Assembly: GCA_013397865.1 (NCBI GenBank)
Contig: VZTI01003646.1
Coordinates: 988,373-1,052,372, forward strand
Length of the DNA: 64,000 bases
DNA from: Struthidea cinerea
Lineage: Eukaryota; Chordata; Aves; Passeriformes; Corcoracidae
Direction: 5' to 3'
Shown: in pieces, positions 26,801 to 37,090 of the stretch
Layout of the letters: every line of letters starts with the position of its first letter
Numbering within the stretch: position 1 is the stretch's first letter
Program-made: the position numbers and the translations under genes
Notes under the pieces: model-generated
Databases searched by the model: none
What the model was told of the DNA's origin: nothing
The model's input: only the letters and a program-made list of their open reading frames with translations

Positions 26801-29060
26801 CAGTGTGGACTGGGGGTGAGGAAAGAGTGTGGGAAGGGTACCAAGCACACCGTGGGTGTGTGGAGTCAGCTCCCCTACCTCTATCTCAAAAATCCGACAG
26901 GATGAAGCTCCCAGCAAGATCTATCTGCTCAACTCACCCTTCCTTGATGATCTTCTCTGTGTCCTTGGCCACATGGTAGTAACTGATGACATGATCCAAG
27001 CAGGACAGGGTCTTCTCCACATTCTCCTGCAGGCGCTGCAGGTTCTCTGTCTGTTTATGGACAGGGATGATGGAGTTCTCCAGCTTCATCAAACGGCTCT
27101 CAAAGGAGGAGAGGATTGAAACCTGCACACCAAGAGAGAAACCAACAGCTGAGGGCTTCCTTCCTAGGGATCCACACAGGGGGGTAGGAGTTAGAGCAGG
27201 GAAGTCTGGGATCTTCAGAGCCCAACTTTTATTTTTGGGCTCTGCTACTAACTTGCCATGGCTCCTTAGCAGCTGTTTCCATCCCTCTATGTCCTGATTC
27301 TTATTAACAATCACAAAAGAGATCACCTGCTATACAGGGATGGGCCAACCCCAAGTTAAATGCTTGTAAAGAGTGAAGATAAAGTTCTGAGACAGTATAA
27401 AGGACAAGCAAAATTTTATTTGCCAGCAGAAAATACACCCACAGGAACTGCCTGGAGGTGCCCCATGTAAAAAGAGCAACAAAAGCACAAACCAGCAGCC
27501 CCTTTGCTCCACACCACTGAGACCCAAACAGGAGCTGCACAAGGACCAGTCTAGTGGAAACCTTTTCCACCACAGACATTTGGTTTCAAAGAGGACTGTG
27601 ATATTGCTTCTGACAGATGGAAAACCATGGCAAGCTCATAAAAGGGTGCCTCAGTGTCACCTTTTCTAGGCCAAAAAGTAATTCCTACGAGATTCACTCT
27701 GTGTCATGTCTTCCACACTTCTCTGGTGGTGCCCCCATGACTTTTTTAAAGCACTGAGCCCAAAGCTGGACACGGTGCATAAACTGAGGGCTTACGAGCA
27801 ATTACAGCACAATAATTACTTTTTACTTTTACACAGAACACTCGCAAAACAAAACTCCAAACAAAACCTGAATTTATGAAGCAACAACATGATGCTGTTG
27901 CACAAACTAATCTGAGCTCTATTAAGACCTTTTCCCCAAGAGAGAGGACTGACTGTAGCAGAGATGAGGCCAGCAGCTCATCTGAGCCCTCAGCAGAGCA
28001 GGAGAGAAGCTCAGAATTGAAGCATTTCTCAGGCTTCCCCTTTGCCCAGTCACTGAAGCCCCCAGTGGTTCATTGCTCCACACCTCTCAGATGGGCACAA
28101 CAACAGCCCTGAAAACCAATAAACCTAAAAAACTAAGAAAAAGTAAAGCCAGGCCCAACATTAGGACCTCCCTACCATGTTCTTGGTGAGCTGATCACTC
28201 TTCTCAAGGCTCTCTTTGATAAAGGACAGAGTTTCTTCTTCCTGTCAGTAAGATGAAAAAATACTCTTAAATTCTGAACACTAAGGTTTAAGCTACTAAA
28301 CATTAGACATAGGTTTTTACCAATCTTGTAAACACTTCTGCGAGCCATGTTTGGTTTGATACTGATGCTGAGGCCACATTTTAACATTACCACCTCTTAA
28401 CAGAAATCAGGGCAAGTAACCCAAGGCGGGAACACACCATGTAATGAGTGAGGGGTTTATGGTCGCTTCCCTTCAACGCCACGAGCCTCAGCACAATATA
28501 AAATTAACACCTTTCCCACTGAGGCACTAAGAACACACATTTCTCTGCCACAGCACAACACAGGTGTTGCACTGGCACCTTCCAAATCCCCAGGGAACTC
28601 AAGTGGCCAGTGCAAAGCAGCCACCAAGGCCTGGTTTTAAGTCCCCAAAGCCCGCAGGCAGAGGGGGAAGGGCAGCCTGTCAGGGCTGGTCTCACAGGCT
28701 GCACCCGAGAACCTGATGGGAGAGCCCACTGATGCTCCCAAGAACGAATAGAGGAAGCCCAGGCCCAAAGTGGGGAGCAGAGATGCCCCGACCCTGCAAA
28801 CCAGGCCTTGAAGGGGACCTGGGGGCGCTCCCAAGCCAGGAGGAGGGTGACGAAGCCCTTGAGGGCTCCCGGGACGCCTTCAGGCCCGGTGGGGACCTCC
28901 AGACCCAGCCCCGTCTCCCCGGCAACGCCAGGGGGCTGCGGGCCCAGGCCCGGCCCCCGGCCCCGGCAGCGCCCGCAGCGAGTCCCAAGCCCAGTCCTAC
29001 CTGCTTGAGCTTGTCCTCGATCTCCCTCCTGCGGGCCGACACCTCCTCGCTCGGGATCAT
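8741..29060 (-). CDS. EXOC7: Exocyst complex component 7 (Exo70), complete, 21 coding exons
   Basis: Exo70 subunit of the exocyst, which tethers secretory vesicles to PI(4,5)P2-rich plasma membrane. Twenty-one exons, from 29001-29060 down to 8741-8843, were joined by GT-AG sites and splice phase. They total 2163 nt, which is 720 residues plus TAA, with no frameshift or internal stop. The product matches human EXOC7 (735 residues in its long form) end to end as I know it. It has an N-terminal coiled-coil region (about residues 5-95), a Lys/Pro-rich linker near 250-270, two optional exons (271-324), then the helical Exo70 domain to the end. The C-terminal block [11 protein letters not shown] carries the lysines of the lipid-binding patch, and the protein ends LFDTSA. 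The start follows the MIP...[12 protein letters not shown] family pattern. All exons are listed separately. Confidence 0.97.
9230..9363 (-). CDS. EXOC7: EXOC7 coding exon 20
   Basis: Residues 643-686 plus two bases of R687: [20 protein letters not shown] to YGAFLN. Donor ACAG/gtgaga. Confidence 0.96.
9527..9568 (-). CDS. EXOC7: EXOC7 coding exon 19 (42 nt)
   Basis: Residues 629-642, [14 protein letters not shown], phase 0 at both ends. Acceptor cgttgcag, donor AAG/gtaagg. Confidence 0.95.
10097..10160 (-). CDS. EXOC7: EXOC7 coding exon 18
   Basis: S607 (split) to residue 628: [20 protein letters not shown] then VK. Acceptor gcatgcag, donor AAG/gtgaga. Confidence 0.95.
10451..10546 (-). CDS. 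EXOC7: EXOC7 coding exon 17
   Basis: K575 (split) to R606 plus two bases of S607: [20 protein letters not shown] to QTYQR. Donor GCAG/gtcggt. Confidence 0.95.
10963..11083 (-). CDS. EXOC7: EXOC7 coding exon 16
   Basis: C535 (split) to residue 574 plus two bases of K575: [20 protein letters not shown] to LKSLE. The acceptor tttaag/GCAAAG was chosen over gcaaag/TGCTGG because only it keeps the ICKVLGN reading. Confidence 0.94.
11712..11777 (-). CDS. EXOC7: EXOC7 coding exon 15
   Basis: E513 (split) to residue 534 plus one base of C535: [20 protein letters not shown] to YI. Donor ATCT/gtgagt. Confidence 0.95.
12786..12824 (-). CDS. EXOC7: EXOC7 coding exon 14 (39 nt)
   Basis: V500 (split) to R512 plus one base of E513: [13 protein letters not shown]. 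Acceptor ctctgtag, donor AGAG/gtaagc. Too short to stand out by ORF length, but exact in phase with both neighbours. Confidence 0.93.
14273..14339 (-). CDS. EXOC7: EXOC7 coding exon 13
   Basis: Residues 478-499 plus one base of V500: [19 protein letters not shown] to ASQ. Donor CAAG/gtacgt. Confidence 0.96.
14664..14726 (-). CDS. EXOC7: EXOC7 coding exon 12
   Basis: Residues 457-477, 63 nt, phase 0 at both ends: [13 protein letters not shown] to ELTSN. Acceptor cttttcag, donor AAT/gtacgt. Confidence 0.95.
15315..15413 (-). CDS. EXOC7: EXOC7 coding exon 11
   Basis: Residues 424-456, phase 0 at both ends: [20 protein letters not shown] to FADNIK. Acceptor ctattccag. Confidence 0.96.
15827..15979 (-). 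CDS. EXOC7: EXOC7 coding exon 10
   Basis: Residues 373-423, phase 0 at both ends: [20 protein letters not shown] to EFDQVLQ. Confidence 0.96.
16209..16354 (-). CDS. EXOC7: EXOC7 coding exon 9
   Basis: Rest of G324 and residues 325-372, [19 protein letters not shown] through TFDSLIQ. Start of the conserved Exo70 helical domain. Donor CAG/gtcagt. Confidence 0.96.
17539..17607 (-). CDS. EXOC7: EXOC7 coding exon 8, likely cassette
   Basis: 69 nt, phase 1 at both ends. Encodes [20 protein letters not shown] and PAA. Acceptor ctcactag, donor GCGG/gtaagt. Skipping exon 7, exon 8 or both leaves the frame intact. Confidence 0.85.
18586..18678 (-). CDS. EXOC7: EXOC7 coding exon 7, likely cassette
   Basis: 93 nt, phase 1 at both ends, so skipping keeps frame. 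Encodes [20 protein letters not shown] and 10 further residues. It resembles an alternatively used human EXOC7 exon. Confidence 0.85.
18679..24198 (-). other. EXOC7: EXOC7 intron 6 (long)
   Basis: A 5.5-kb intron before the cassette exons. It contains a poly(A) tract near 20138-20150 and one unexplained open frame at 22343-22591 (see findings). No exon with matching phase was recognised inside. Confidence 0.8.
24199..24366 (-). CDS. EXOC7: EXOC7 coding exon 6
   Basis: Rest of D214 to residue 269 plus one base of G270. Holds the Ser-rich turn and the basic [15 protein letters not shown] linker that precedes the optional exons. Confidence 0.95.
25412..25634 (-). CDS. EXOC7: EXOC7 coding exon 5
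   Basis: Residues 140-213 plus one base of D214. Includes LFERGKE and [10 protein letters not shown]. Donor CAAG/gtgggt. Confidence 0.96.
26157..26262 (-). CDS. EXOC7: EXOC7 coding exon 4
   Basis: End of G104 and residues 105-139, GRLEEYL to SPELNRV. Acceptor tttttag, donor GTG/gtaggt. Confidence 0.95.
26938..27122 (-). CDS. EXOC7: EXOC7 coding exon 3
   Basis: Residues 43-103 and two bases of G104. Continues the coiled coil ([11 protein letters not shown] to EKIIKEG). Donor GG/gtgagt. Confidence 0.96.
27720..27815 (-). repeat. Possible old CR1 fragment in EXOC7 intron 2
   Basis: The plus strand reads like the complement of the CR1 coding region (AGCCCAAAGCTGGACACGGT and flanks). It is diverged and its bounds are uncertain. 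Confidence 0.35.
28176..28241 (-). CDS. EXOC7: EXOC7 coding exon 2
   Basis: Residues 21-42, phase 0 at both ends. Acceptor ctgacag, donor ATG/gtaggg. Acidic start EEETLSFI, as in vertebrate orthologs. Confidence 0.95.
29001..29060 (-). CDS. EXOC7: EXOC7 coding exon 1
   Basis: Residues 1-20, start codon at 29060-29058, donor CAG/gtagga, phase 0. Start of the N-terminal coiled coil. Confidence 0.95.
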
Positions 29061-29168
29061 CGCGCCGGAGCTGCTGCACCGCCCGCTCCCACCGCGCTCG
29101 GCCCGTCACTGCCGCGCCGCCATGATGGGCGCGGCGGGCGGCACCGGGCATGCGCAGAGCGCGCCGCT

Positions 29169-29296
29169 GCCATGTTGAGAGTGGCGCCGTACAGAAGGGC
29201 CCGAGGGCCGGTAGGGGTGACCGCGCGTGCGCACTGCCCTGCGAGCGGCCATGTTGGGAGTGGCGGGAGGGCTACGCCGCCATCTTGAGAGTGGCG
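29169..29296. repeat. Three copies of an 18-bp YY1-like unit
   Basis: GCCAT(G/C)TTG(A/G)GAGTGGCG occurs at 29169-29186, 29248-29265 and 29279-29296, all in the same orientation. The third begins in GCCGCCATCTTG, a strong YY1 consensus. Confidence 0.85.
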
Positions 29297-29304
29297 CGAG
29301 GGGT

Positions 29305-29562
29305 CAGAGAACCACAGGATGAATTATTTTGGAGTCTGAGATCACCGAGTCCGACCTGAGCCCCAACACCCCCTTGTCAAGCAGACCGATGCACCCAGTG
29401 CCACGTCCAGTCTTAAACATCTCCAGGGACGGTGACTCCACCACCTCCCCGGGCAGCCCGTCCCACTGTCTAATCACACTTTTTGTGAAGAAATTCCTCT
29501 TCACCTCCGACCTAAACCTCCACTGGCACAGCTTGAAACTACGTCCTCTCGTCCTGAGCGTG
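29305..29562 (-). mobile_element. CR1 non-LTR retrotransposon fragment
   Basis: The plus strand is the complement of the CR1 3' region: AACCACAGGATGA-like terminus, then CTCCAGGGACGGTGACTCCA, then GAAGAAATTCCTCTTCAC and the CTCGTCCTG block. A 5'-truncated CR1 on the minus strand, just upstream of the EXOC7 promoter. The right bound is uncertain because an LTR abuts it. Confidence 0.85.
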
Positions 29563-29566
29563 GCAC

Positions 29567-30294
29567 TGTTGCGTAAAATTTTCTTAAAAAAGGATGGTCT
29601 TTGATGTTTGATTTCTCTGTACTTTCAAGCCTAATCGACAATAAAGGAGATTTAATCCGTGAAAGAGATAACAGCCAACAAGTTCTAAGTGAGGTCCAGG
29701 TGTTAGAAAAACCAGTTGCTTGTTGGTAGAATTGCCTTGTCGAGGTTTAGGGTTTGACATTTTTCAATTATCTCAGACTTAGGGGTAGGTTAACAAAGCT
29801 TGGGAAGAAGGATATACTACTGATAGTGAGCGGAAAGAATGCAGAATTTACGGGCCATGAGGACATTTGGCAGAACCCCCTTGATAAGGAAGAAACTTAT
29901 AAAGCCAACTCAGCAACTGGGCTGAATCAGCTCTGTCTGGGTAAAAGGTAATTCCAGCAGGGGCCGATCCAAGAAACCCACCAACCCAAAAGAAGAGAAA
30001 GACTGAGCACGTGGACTAATTAGCACGGCAAGCGAGAGAATCATTCCCCAAGAGAAGATAGAATAATAATTAATAAGAGAACTATGTAACTCACAGCCAA
30101 TTAACACAAATTCCTTTGTCTGCTAAAATGTATAAATAGTAAAAAGTTTTGATAGTTGTCATGGCTTGATTGGTGGAATCCCAGCGAGCACCCAGGCTTG
30201 TGCAGCTCTGAAATAAATAATCAATGTCTCTCTCGAGTGTGTCATAATTGGCTTATTGCACTGGGGGTAACAAATCCGATTTTTCTGCACAACA
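29567..30294 (+). mobile_element. Endogenous retrovirus solo LTR
   Basis: About 728 bp bounded by short inverted ends TGTTG and CAACA. It has a TATA box at 30131-30138 and AATAAA at 30212-30217 in the order expected for U3-R-U5 on the plus strand. No internal viral region or second LTR follows, so a solo LTR is inferred. No clear target-site duplication was found, and the family was not identified. Confidence 0.65.
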
Positions 30295-31399
30295 GATGTG
30301 GAGGGAGAGTCCAGGACTTTGGGCCCAGGGAAGTGAAATTATAGGAATTTGAGTGTGAATTATGTCAACCCACCCCTGTCCTGCATCCACTTTCTAGAGA
30401 GAAAAGTTATCCCACAGGGAAGAAAGGTTATCCCACAGGGGAGCTGCCCCTGCTCCCTCCCGCAGCACGGGTGGGGATGGCCGGGGGTATCACGCACTGG
30501 GGGCTCTGCATCCCCCTAAACCACAGCAAGCCCAGAGCAGGGAGCTGGTTCTCCAACACCTGCAGGTTCTCCAGCCCCAGCTCCTGCTGTCCTGTTCCGC
30601 TCCAAGGGTCCTGCCACGCGCAGGGACCGGCGTGTGCCCGTCTGTCTTCCCCCTGTCAAACCACCCCAAGCTCCAGAGAGACGCTCTTTTTTTTATTCAA
30701 CAGCGGATTTCACAACCCTCCCTGTCCTGCTGCCCACGGATGTGCCCAAGCTCTGGCTCGGTTTTCCCTGTGCGGCCATCACAGCCTGCCAGTGTTTTGT
30801 GGGGACACCTGATAAAGGGGATCTTGAGGATATAAAAGAGAAGATCCCTGTCCAGGCTCAGTGCCCAGCACCTTTTGTGCTTCCCCACACTGGGCTGGTG
30901 TGATCAGGAAAGATTTTTCTCCCTGAACAGCAGATCCATCTCTTCTGTCACAGCACTCCATGCGCTTTCTGCCAGCACTCACCCCCTCATTCAAAGGGCA
31001 GCCAGAGCCAAAAGGAACCTCCCTTGGGGAGCACTTGCATGTGTTTCCCACAGCAATGCCGTTTATTTCCTTAAAACCCACCAAAAAGGTTCCCTCACCC
31101 GTTATGGAGTGACAGTCCCTTGGAGCAAAGTGGGATAGATACACCCGTCCCACATGCCAGCTGTGTGGGGTGATAAGGAGTGAATAAATGTACAGGAATA
31201 AATGCACAGCATTGTGTAAAAACTGCTGGACCCCGTGCGAACCTGAGGTGTGGCACCACATCCAAGAGGAAGCAGCAGGAAAAAAAAAAAAAGAAGAATG
31301 CTGGTCCAATGCAAAGAGTCCAAGTGGTTATTTTGGGTAAAACGAAAAAGAAAGGGTAGGAATGCTGCAGTTTGAGCGTGTGTTAAAATAAGGCGAAGC

Positions 31400-31650
31400 A
31401 CACCCGGCCGTCCGGGCTGCCAATCCCGCCAGGTCACGGCTGGCTGCTTTCCCAGCAGCGGGGGCAGCCGGCGGAGCGGCAGCTCCGGGACAATCCCGGT
31501 CCCTTCCCGCCGCTGTTCCCGCCGGGGCCCCGCCAGCCGCGCTCGCCGCGGGCCCGGGACGCGCTCTCCGCGCCGCGGATGCCGCGCTGCAGCCGGGACT
31601 GCCGCGGTGACTGACACAGCAGTGGCCGCGCAGGAATGCGGAGTCACCTC
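31400..31650. promoter_or_regulatory. Orphan CpG-rich block
   Basis: Dense CpG (runs such as GCCGCGGGCCCGGGACGCG) without an attached coding exon. Could be a noncoding RNA or alternative promoter, or a regulatory element. Confidence 0.45.
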
Positions 31651-32087
31651 CTGCTTCCCCCTCCGCGAGGCACAACAGGGAGAAAAAGGCTCTTTTTCCC
31701 CGCCGGAGAAGGGATTGTTCACTGTCAGCACGGGCACAGAAGGTGGAAAGTTCAGCCGATGTGCCGAATTAAGGACTGCATCCTCAGTGCGGGGGGCTGG
31801 CGTGGTAATAAGAGAGTTAACGAGTCCCTTTTAGTGCACTTGCTCAACGAAACTGGTTCCAGTGCTCCGAACCCCAAGACAGCGGCTCGGATCGGAGCCC
31901 AGCAGCTTCGGGGTGTGGAGGCTGCGGGGCTCGAGCAAAGGCATCGCCCCGTTGTTCAGCAACGGGAGTTTGCACCACCACAGGCATGAGGAAGTGGCAC
32001 CTGCTGGCGGGGACGTGACAGTCACTTCTCTCCCGAGGACAAGGTGTTCAGGGCGTTGGTCACCCAAAATGCCACAGGAAAGAGAAC

Positions 32088-32105
32088 NNNNNNNNNNNNN
32101 NNNNN
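32088..32105. other. Assembly gap, 18 N
   Basis: Run of 18 N in intergenic DNA. Confidence 1.
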
Positions 32106-34026
32106 CAGAGAGGGGTTTTGCTTTGCCTGCTCAGGGATTGGCAGCGAATTGCTGGATAGACCCAGATATCTCCCAAATTCCTGTTTCTACTGATTGCCTT
32201 CATGGTGGCAAAGGTCATTGCACAAAAGTGTAATCTTGACAAGATTTGGATAAATTCAATTAAGAGCAGCTCTTAAAGCTTTCTGTCCCCTGCATTGTGG
32301 CTCGGTACTGCTCACCCCAGGAACAGCTCCTGCATTAAAATATAGTCATTTTATTGCAAAAAAATGAATTATGCCTGCTCTTGCCTCCCACTGGCAATTA
32401 ATCCTGCTCCTGCAAGAGTGAGGACGGTGAGGAGGGGACAGTGGGAATGTGACAGGGCAGCAGCATTCCCGAGCCACAGGAGTTGCCCAAGGATGCAGTG
32501 AGGGCAAAACAAGATTAATTCAGCCAGGAGCCTCCAAAAGGGCTTTGCATTTGATGTGGGAGAGGAGAGAGATCAGAGTATGGAGGAGTCAGGATTAACA
32601 TAAATTTACAAACCTTCCATTCTGGGCTGCAGGGCTGTCCTGGACTGTGTTCCCCCATGGTGTGACCCACTAGTGCCCCAGGCTGCAGGAACACTTGGGA
32701 ACACTGTCACCAGTGTTCCCTCTTCCCCAGACACAGCCTGTTCTGTCGCCCCTCAGGTCAGAGGGACAGAAAAAGTGATCAATCCTCAACCAAATTAATC
32801 TTCAGACAGAAAACCAATTGCTCTGAGCTGCCTGACAAGCCCCCAGTTTTCCCTTCCAGGTAGGGTTATAAGCAGGGAGCCCCTGAAAGAGGGAGCACAG
32901 ACAGGGCATGGGATGCACCCAGGCAGGTGCCCTTGGCTGTTACGTGTCCATGAACTTGAAGGGATGAGACAGGAACCAAATCCACCACAGGACTTTGCCT
33001 CCCTGGATACGCCCCAAGCCCCTCTGACTTCACTTTGATCCTGACCTGGGTCCAGAGCACTGCACTGTGCCACAGGGATGTGCTGTGCTCCCGGAAAAGC
33101 AGGTCCGTGTGGGACAAGGGCTGGCACCTGGGCTCCAGCAGCTTCCCAGCCATTTCTGTGTGGCCCTGAGAAGGGCCACGCCAGCCTTGCTGCTCCAGGG
33201 AAGGATGTGGCACAGCAGGAATTGCCCTGAAACAGTGCCTGGCAGGGAAATCCCTCAACGGCTCTCCCTGCTCCTTGCAGGAAGGAGCTCATGGCAATCA
33301 GCCCCTTCAAGGCTGGCCCCAGAAGTGCCCCCCAAGCCTTCAACTATCACAGACACAAGCTGTGCTCTCCCTCCCTCTGGCTTTATTTGCGGAGGGAATT
33401 AAGGTCCTGCTGGGAAAACCTCCCCTGTGCTCTGATAACTGCCTGCAGAGCCAGCTCTAAATGGCTTTTTGTAAATGAAAGCCCAGGATTAACGAGGTCC
33501 CCTCGTCACTGTTTGCTTAGTGCTCTGCCAGAGTGAGGGGAGCAGGGTAGAGGTCCCCTGCTCTGGGCAAACCCCTTGGGCCACCAAGGAGCTGGCACAT
33601 ATTGGGGGACCAAACAAGGTGCCACCCAGCACGTGGCAGAGCCTCCCTGGAGCAGGAGGTTCCCAGGTGGGTTTGGGATGGGTGGGATGCATGTGCACGT
33701 CGCAGGAGCCTTGGTGCAGGGCACAGGGCAAGTCCAGGGCACTGTGTTTTGTCAGCTGGGGGCCGGGCTGGGGGATGATGCTCATTTTCTTCCTAGGCCA
33801 CGTTGCTGGGGAAGGAAGGGGGGTGTTTGCCATGCGGGTCGGTGCTGGGCACACATCCCCCCACGTGACAGGAACGGGGAGGCCATGCAGGGCTGCAGCT
33901 GGCCTCATCCCCTCGGCAGGAATTCACTCAGGGATGGCGAGGAGCTGCCCAGCGAGGCCGTGGGGTTTGCTGAGGGGTGCAGGTCCAATGAGCCTCGTGC
34001 AGAGGGGACTCTCCTCAGTCACCCCT

Positions 34027-34103
34027 GTCTGCCTGCAGCAGGACGAGGGGGTCCTGCCTCTGTCTGCCTGCAGCAGGACGAGGGGGTCCTGCCTCTGTCT
34101 GCC
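34027..34103. repeat. 35-bp tandem duplication
   Basis: Two near-perfect 35-bp units (34027-34061, 34062-34096) plus the first 7 bp of a third. Each starts GTCTGCCTGCAGCAGGACGA. Confidence 0.9.
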
Positions 34104-36829
34104 GCACTCCCAGGGACTGGAGCTGCCACAGCTGCCTTGCACAGCTCCGACCTTTGGATGTTTGCACATTCCTGCCTGTTAATGTGTCTCGTAACCAAAA
34201 GCTGCCAGGATGGAGCATTACTCCCCCCAGCACTTGCCAGGCTGCTCCCTCCCATTCCCCAGCTGAGAATTGGCACCGAGCCCGTGCTGGGTGGGAGCGT
34301 GGGCTCCCCAAAGGAGCAAAACCTGATGCCTCCGGTAGGAGGGATGAGCATCCCACCCCTTGACACCAGAGACCCCCAAATGCTCCCAGAGCTCTTGGGG
34401 CAGGCAGCAGTCACCTCTCCCAGCCAGGCATGGGGAAAAGGAGCTCTGTTTCAGAGCAGAGCCGTGCTTCCCTCGGCTGCCAGGCTGGCACGTTGCCCGC
34501 CAGCACGGTGCCAGGCCAAATTCTTTGCGATTTCTAGGTCAACACTCGCCTCTCGTAATGCCCTGAGCCCTCCTGCTGCCTGTGCCAGCCTCCAGCCCAG
34601 TGGTCCCTGTGCACAGGACAGGAGCATCCCAAAGCATCCACACCTGACACTGCTCATCCTGGCTGGCCCACCCCGAATATTTGGCCCCCATTGCTCCAAA
34701 CTGGGCAATTCCCCAAATGCCTGGCTCTGCCCACAGCAGCACCCCTAGGAGAGCTGGGTCCAGGGGGTGCACAGCCTGCGCCCTGCCCCAGCTTCCACCT
34801 ACTTTGAGGGGTTTAAGACCCATCCCAAGGAATCAGACACCAAAGGCGTGTGTTTGTTTGGATTTCTAAAGCCGTTTTCTCACTGTCATGATGGCAGTGA
34901 AAAACCCCCACAATCTCAAGACATGGGATGGTTCTAACGCTCCAAACCTGGAAATAAATCACCTGGAAAAACACCCTTTGTAAAGAAATCCCCGTGGCCC
35001 CGGTGCTTGTTTGCAAACCGGCCAAGTTTCGACCTTGGAGTGACGTGGCTTCCCAAAGAAGGAGGCGATGCTGGCACGGCTCCGGCAGCTCAGCCCCTCC
35101 ACTGAGGAATTGGATGTGTGCCCCCATGCCCACAGGGACACCTTTCCACGCCATGGGCCTGGCTGGAGGAGCAGGAGCCCTGTGGGGCTGCAGCCCCCTA
35201 CCCGGGCATGCCTTGAGGGGACGATGGGGCTGAGGATGAGGAGGAGGAAGGGGCAGCCGAGGGTGTCCATGTGACGGCTCTTACGCAGGGGCTGTTGCAT
35301 TGTGGCCACTGGCACTCCTCCCCTCCCCACCACAGGGCAAGCCCCAGCCTGCCGGGACATTGTGCCAGCTGGGAACAGCGACTGGCAACGGCCACTGACC
35401 CGTCCCGGGCTCCCTGGGGCGCAGAGGGACGTGGGCACCTGAGGGGACTTTAGCTGGATGTGCTCCCCCGTGCCAGAGGGTGCAGCGCTCCACACCGCAC
35501 GAGAACAGGACGGAAATCGGTGCAGACATGCTCCGAAAGTTCTGCCGAGATAATGAGGTTCAGACCCACATCAGCCCTGCCTCAGTTTCCCCATCAGGGT
35601 GCTGAGAGCCATCCGGGCTGTGTGAGTGCCACAGATCCCGAATGCCACAGGTCCCGCTGGGCCCTGTTGGCAGTGCAAAGTCACTGCTGGAAAAGCAGGA
35701 CAGGGGCTTTGCCCCGCTCTCTGTTCTCAAAGCCACCTCCCCCAGCGCCCCTGCAGCCCTGCAGGGAGCAGTTTGCATCCAGCCTGATCCCTCCAGGCAA
35801 AGCCATCAGAGTCCAGCCGCGGGGCTCAGCACAGCCCATCTGGAGTTCGCTATGGCACCTCCAGCCCATCAGGTATGAAACACTAAAAAAATCAGCATCG
35901 CAGGGATGGGGAGTCCCTGAGCTGTCCCCAGGCCCTGCCCTGCGTGAGTGCCAGGCTGCCCCGATGCCATCCCCATCCCGTCCCCACCAGGAACCTGCTG
36001 TACCAAGTAGATCTCTGTCCGAGTGTGGTTCCCAAGAGATTTCACATCCATGTGAACTCCTGGATGCACGTTTGGGATCCTGGTTTTTCCCAAACTTTGG
36101 AGGTTCATTCATTGCTATGCAAGGCGAGTCCGTTCCCTACCCTCCTCCACCCTGTTTCCCCCTTCTCCCCCCTCACACCACTCCAACCATCCCAGCCTAG
36201 GATGTTAAAATGGGCTGAATTTTTTACGATGAGAGGGGGAAAAAATTTTTAGAAATCTGAGGATGAAGAGAGAACCCATGAGCTGTGACCTCCTCCAAAT
36301 TCAAGGCACCAAATCCACACAAGGAAAACAAAAGGCAGCGAGATTAGCATTTCCAAACAGAGCAGAGATGGCCCCAATCTTTGAGCTGTTTATTCTAGGG
36401 TTGATTTTCAATATTTAGGATGATTAGCAAGTGAAAGCCGGCTGTTGCCAGAATGGCTCAATGCCAGCCCCACACTCAATGGAGGGAAAAGAAAGACACG
36501 GCAAGAAAGGGAGAGAAAAGAAGGGCTTATGTGTATATTTTTTTCTCCCTCTGTGAGCGGGAGATTGGTTTGAGGTGTCAATGTTTGCCCATCAGGGAGG
36601 GATGATGGATGAGGGGACGGCTGGGGAAGCAGCAGAAATAAATAATAAAGGAATAACTGCCATGTGCTTAATAACCAGCTGGGGAAGGACCTCACTAGGG
36701 GCAGCGAGCTGAGCTTGCAGAGAGTTTTTGGAGCTGGCTTCTTCCCAGACCCTCTTCGGTGGGTGCTGGTGGATGCCCCAAAACGCAGCCAGCTCCGGGC
36801 TCATTGCTTGTAGCAGGGGGGACACCGCC

Positions 36830-37090
36830 AGCGCGGGGTCCCCATCCCGTCACCGCCCCTGTGCCGGGCGAGCCGGGGCAGCCCGCGGGGCTGGACCAGC
36901 CCCAGCCCCGGCTGCAACCCCGCTGCCACCGACAAGCCCGGGCAGGTCCGCGGCTGCCGGGTCCTGACCTCGCTGCTGGCACCGAGCTTCGCCCCGAGCG
37001 CAGCCGCGCTTTGTGCCCCGCGTCCCTCCCGCGCCCACGGGAAGCGATGCCACCACCCCGAGCACCCCCAGCTCCTGCACCTCCCGGCTG
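36830..37090. promoter_or_regulatory. Second orphan CpG-rich block
   Basis: GC-rich stretch (CCGGGCGAGCCGGGGCAGCC and on) with many CpG about 7 kb downstream of FOXJ1. No family-matching coding sequence. Confidence 0.4.

Larger units (their letters stand above)
28860..29300 (-). promoter_or_regulatory. EXOC7: CpG-rich EXOC7 promoter and first exon
   Basis: GC- and CpG-dense DNA around coding exon 1, with no obvious TATA box. NRF1-like sites occur at 29148-29157 (GCATGCGCAG) and 29225-29234 (GCGTGCGCAC). Three YY1-like GCCATNTTG units lie at 29169, 29248 and 29279. This combination suits a housekeeping promoter; the TSS is not visible. Confidence 0.75.

Noticed and set aside
33576..34748. 390-codon plus-strand open frame
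   Set aside because: GC-rich low-stop sequence without domain, splice context or family resemblance; includes the 35-bp tandem repeat.
35460..36200. 246-codon plus-strand open frame
   Set aside because: No recognisable protein features, no conserved motif and no splice support in an intergenic area.
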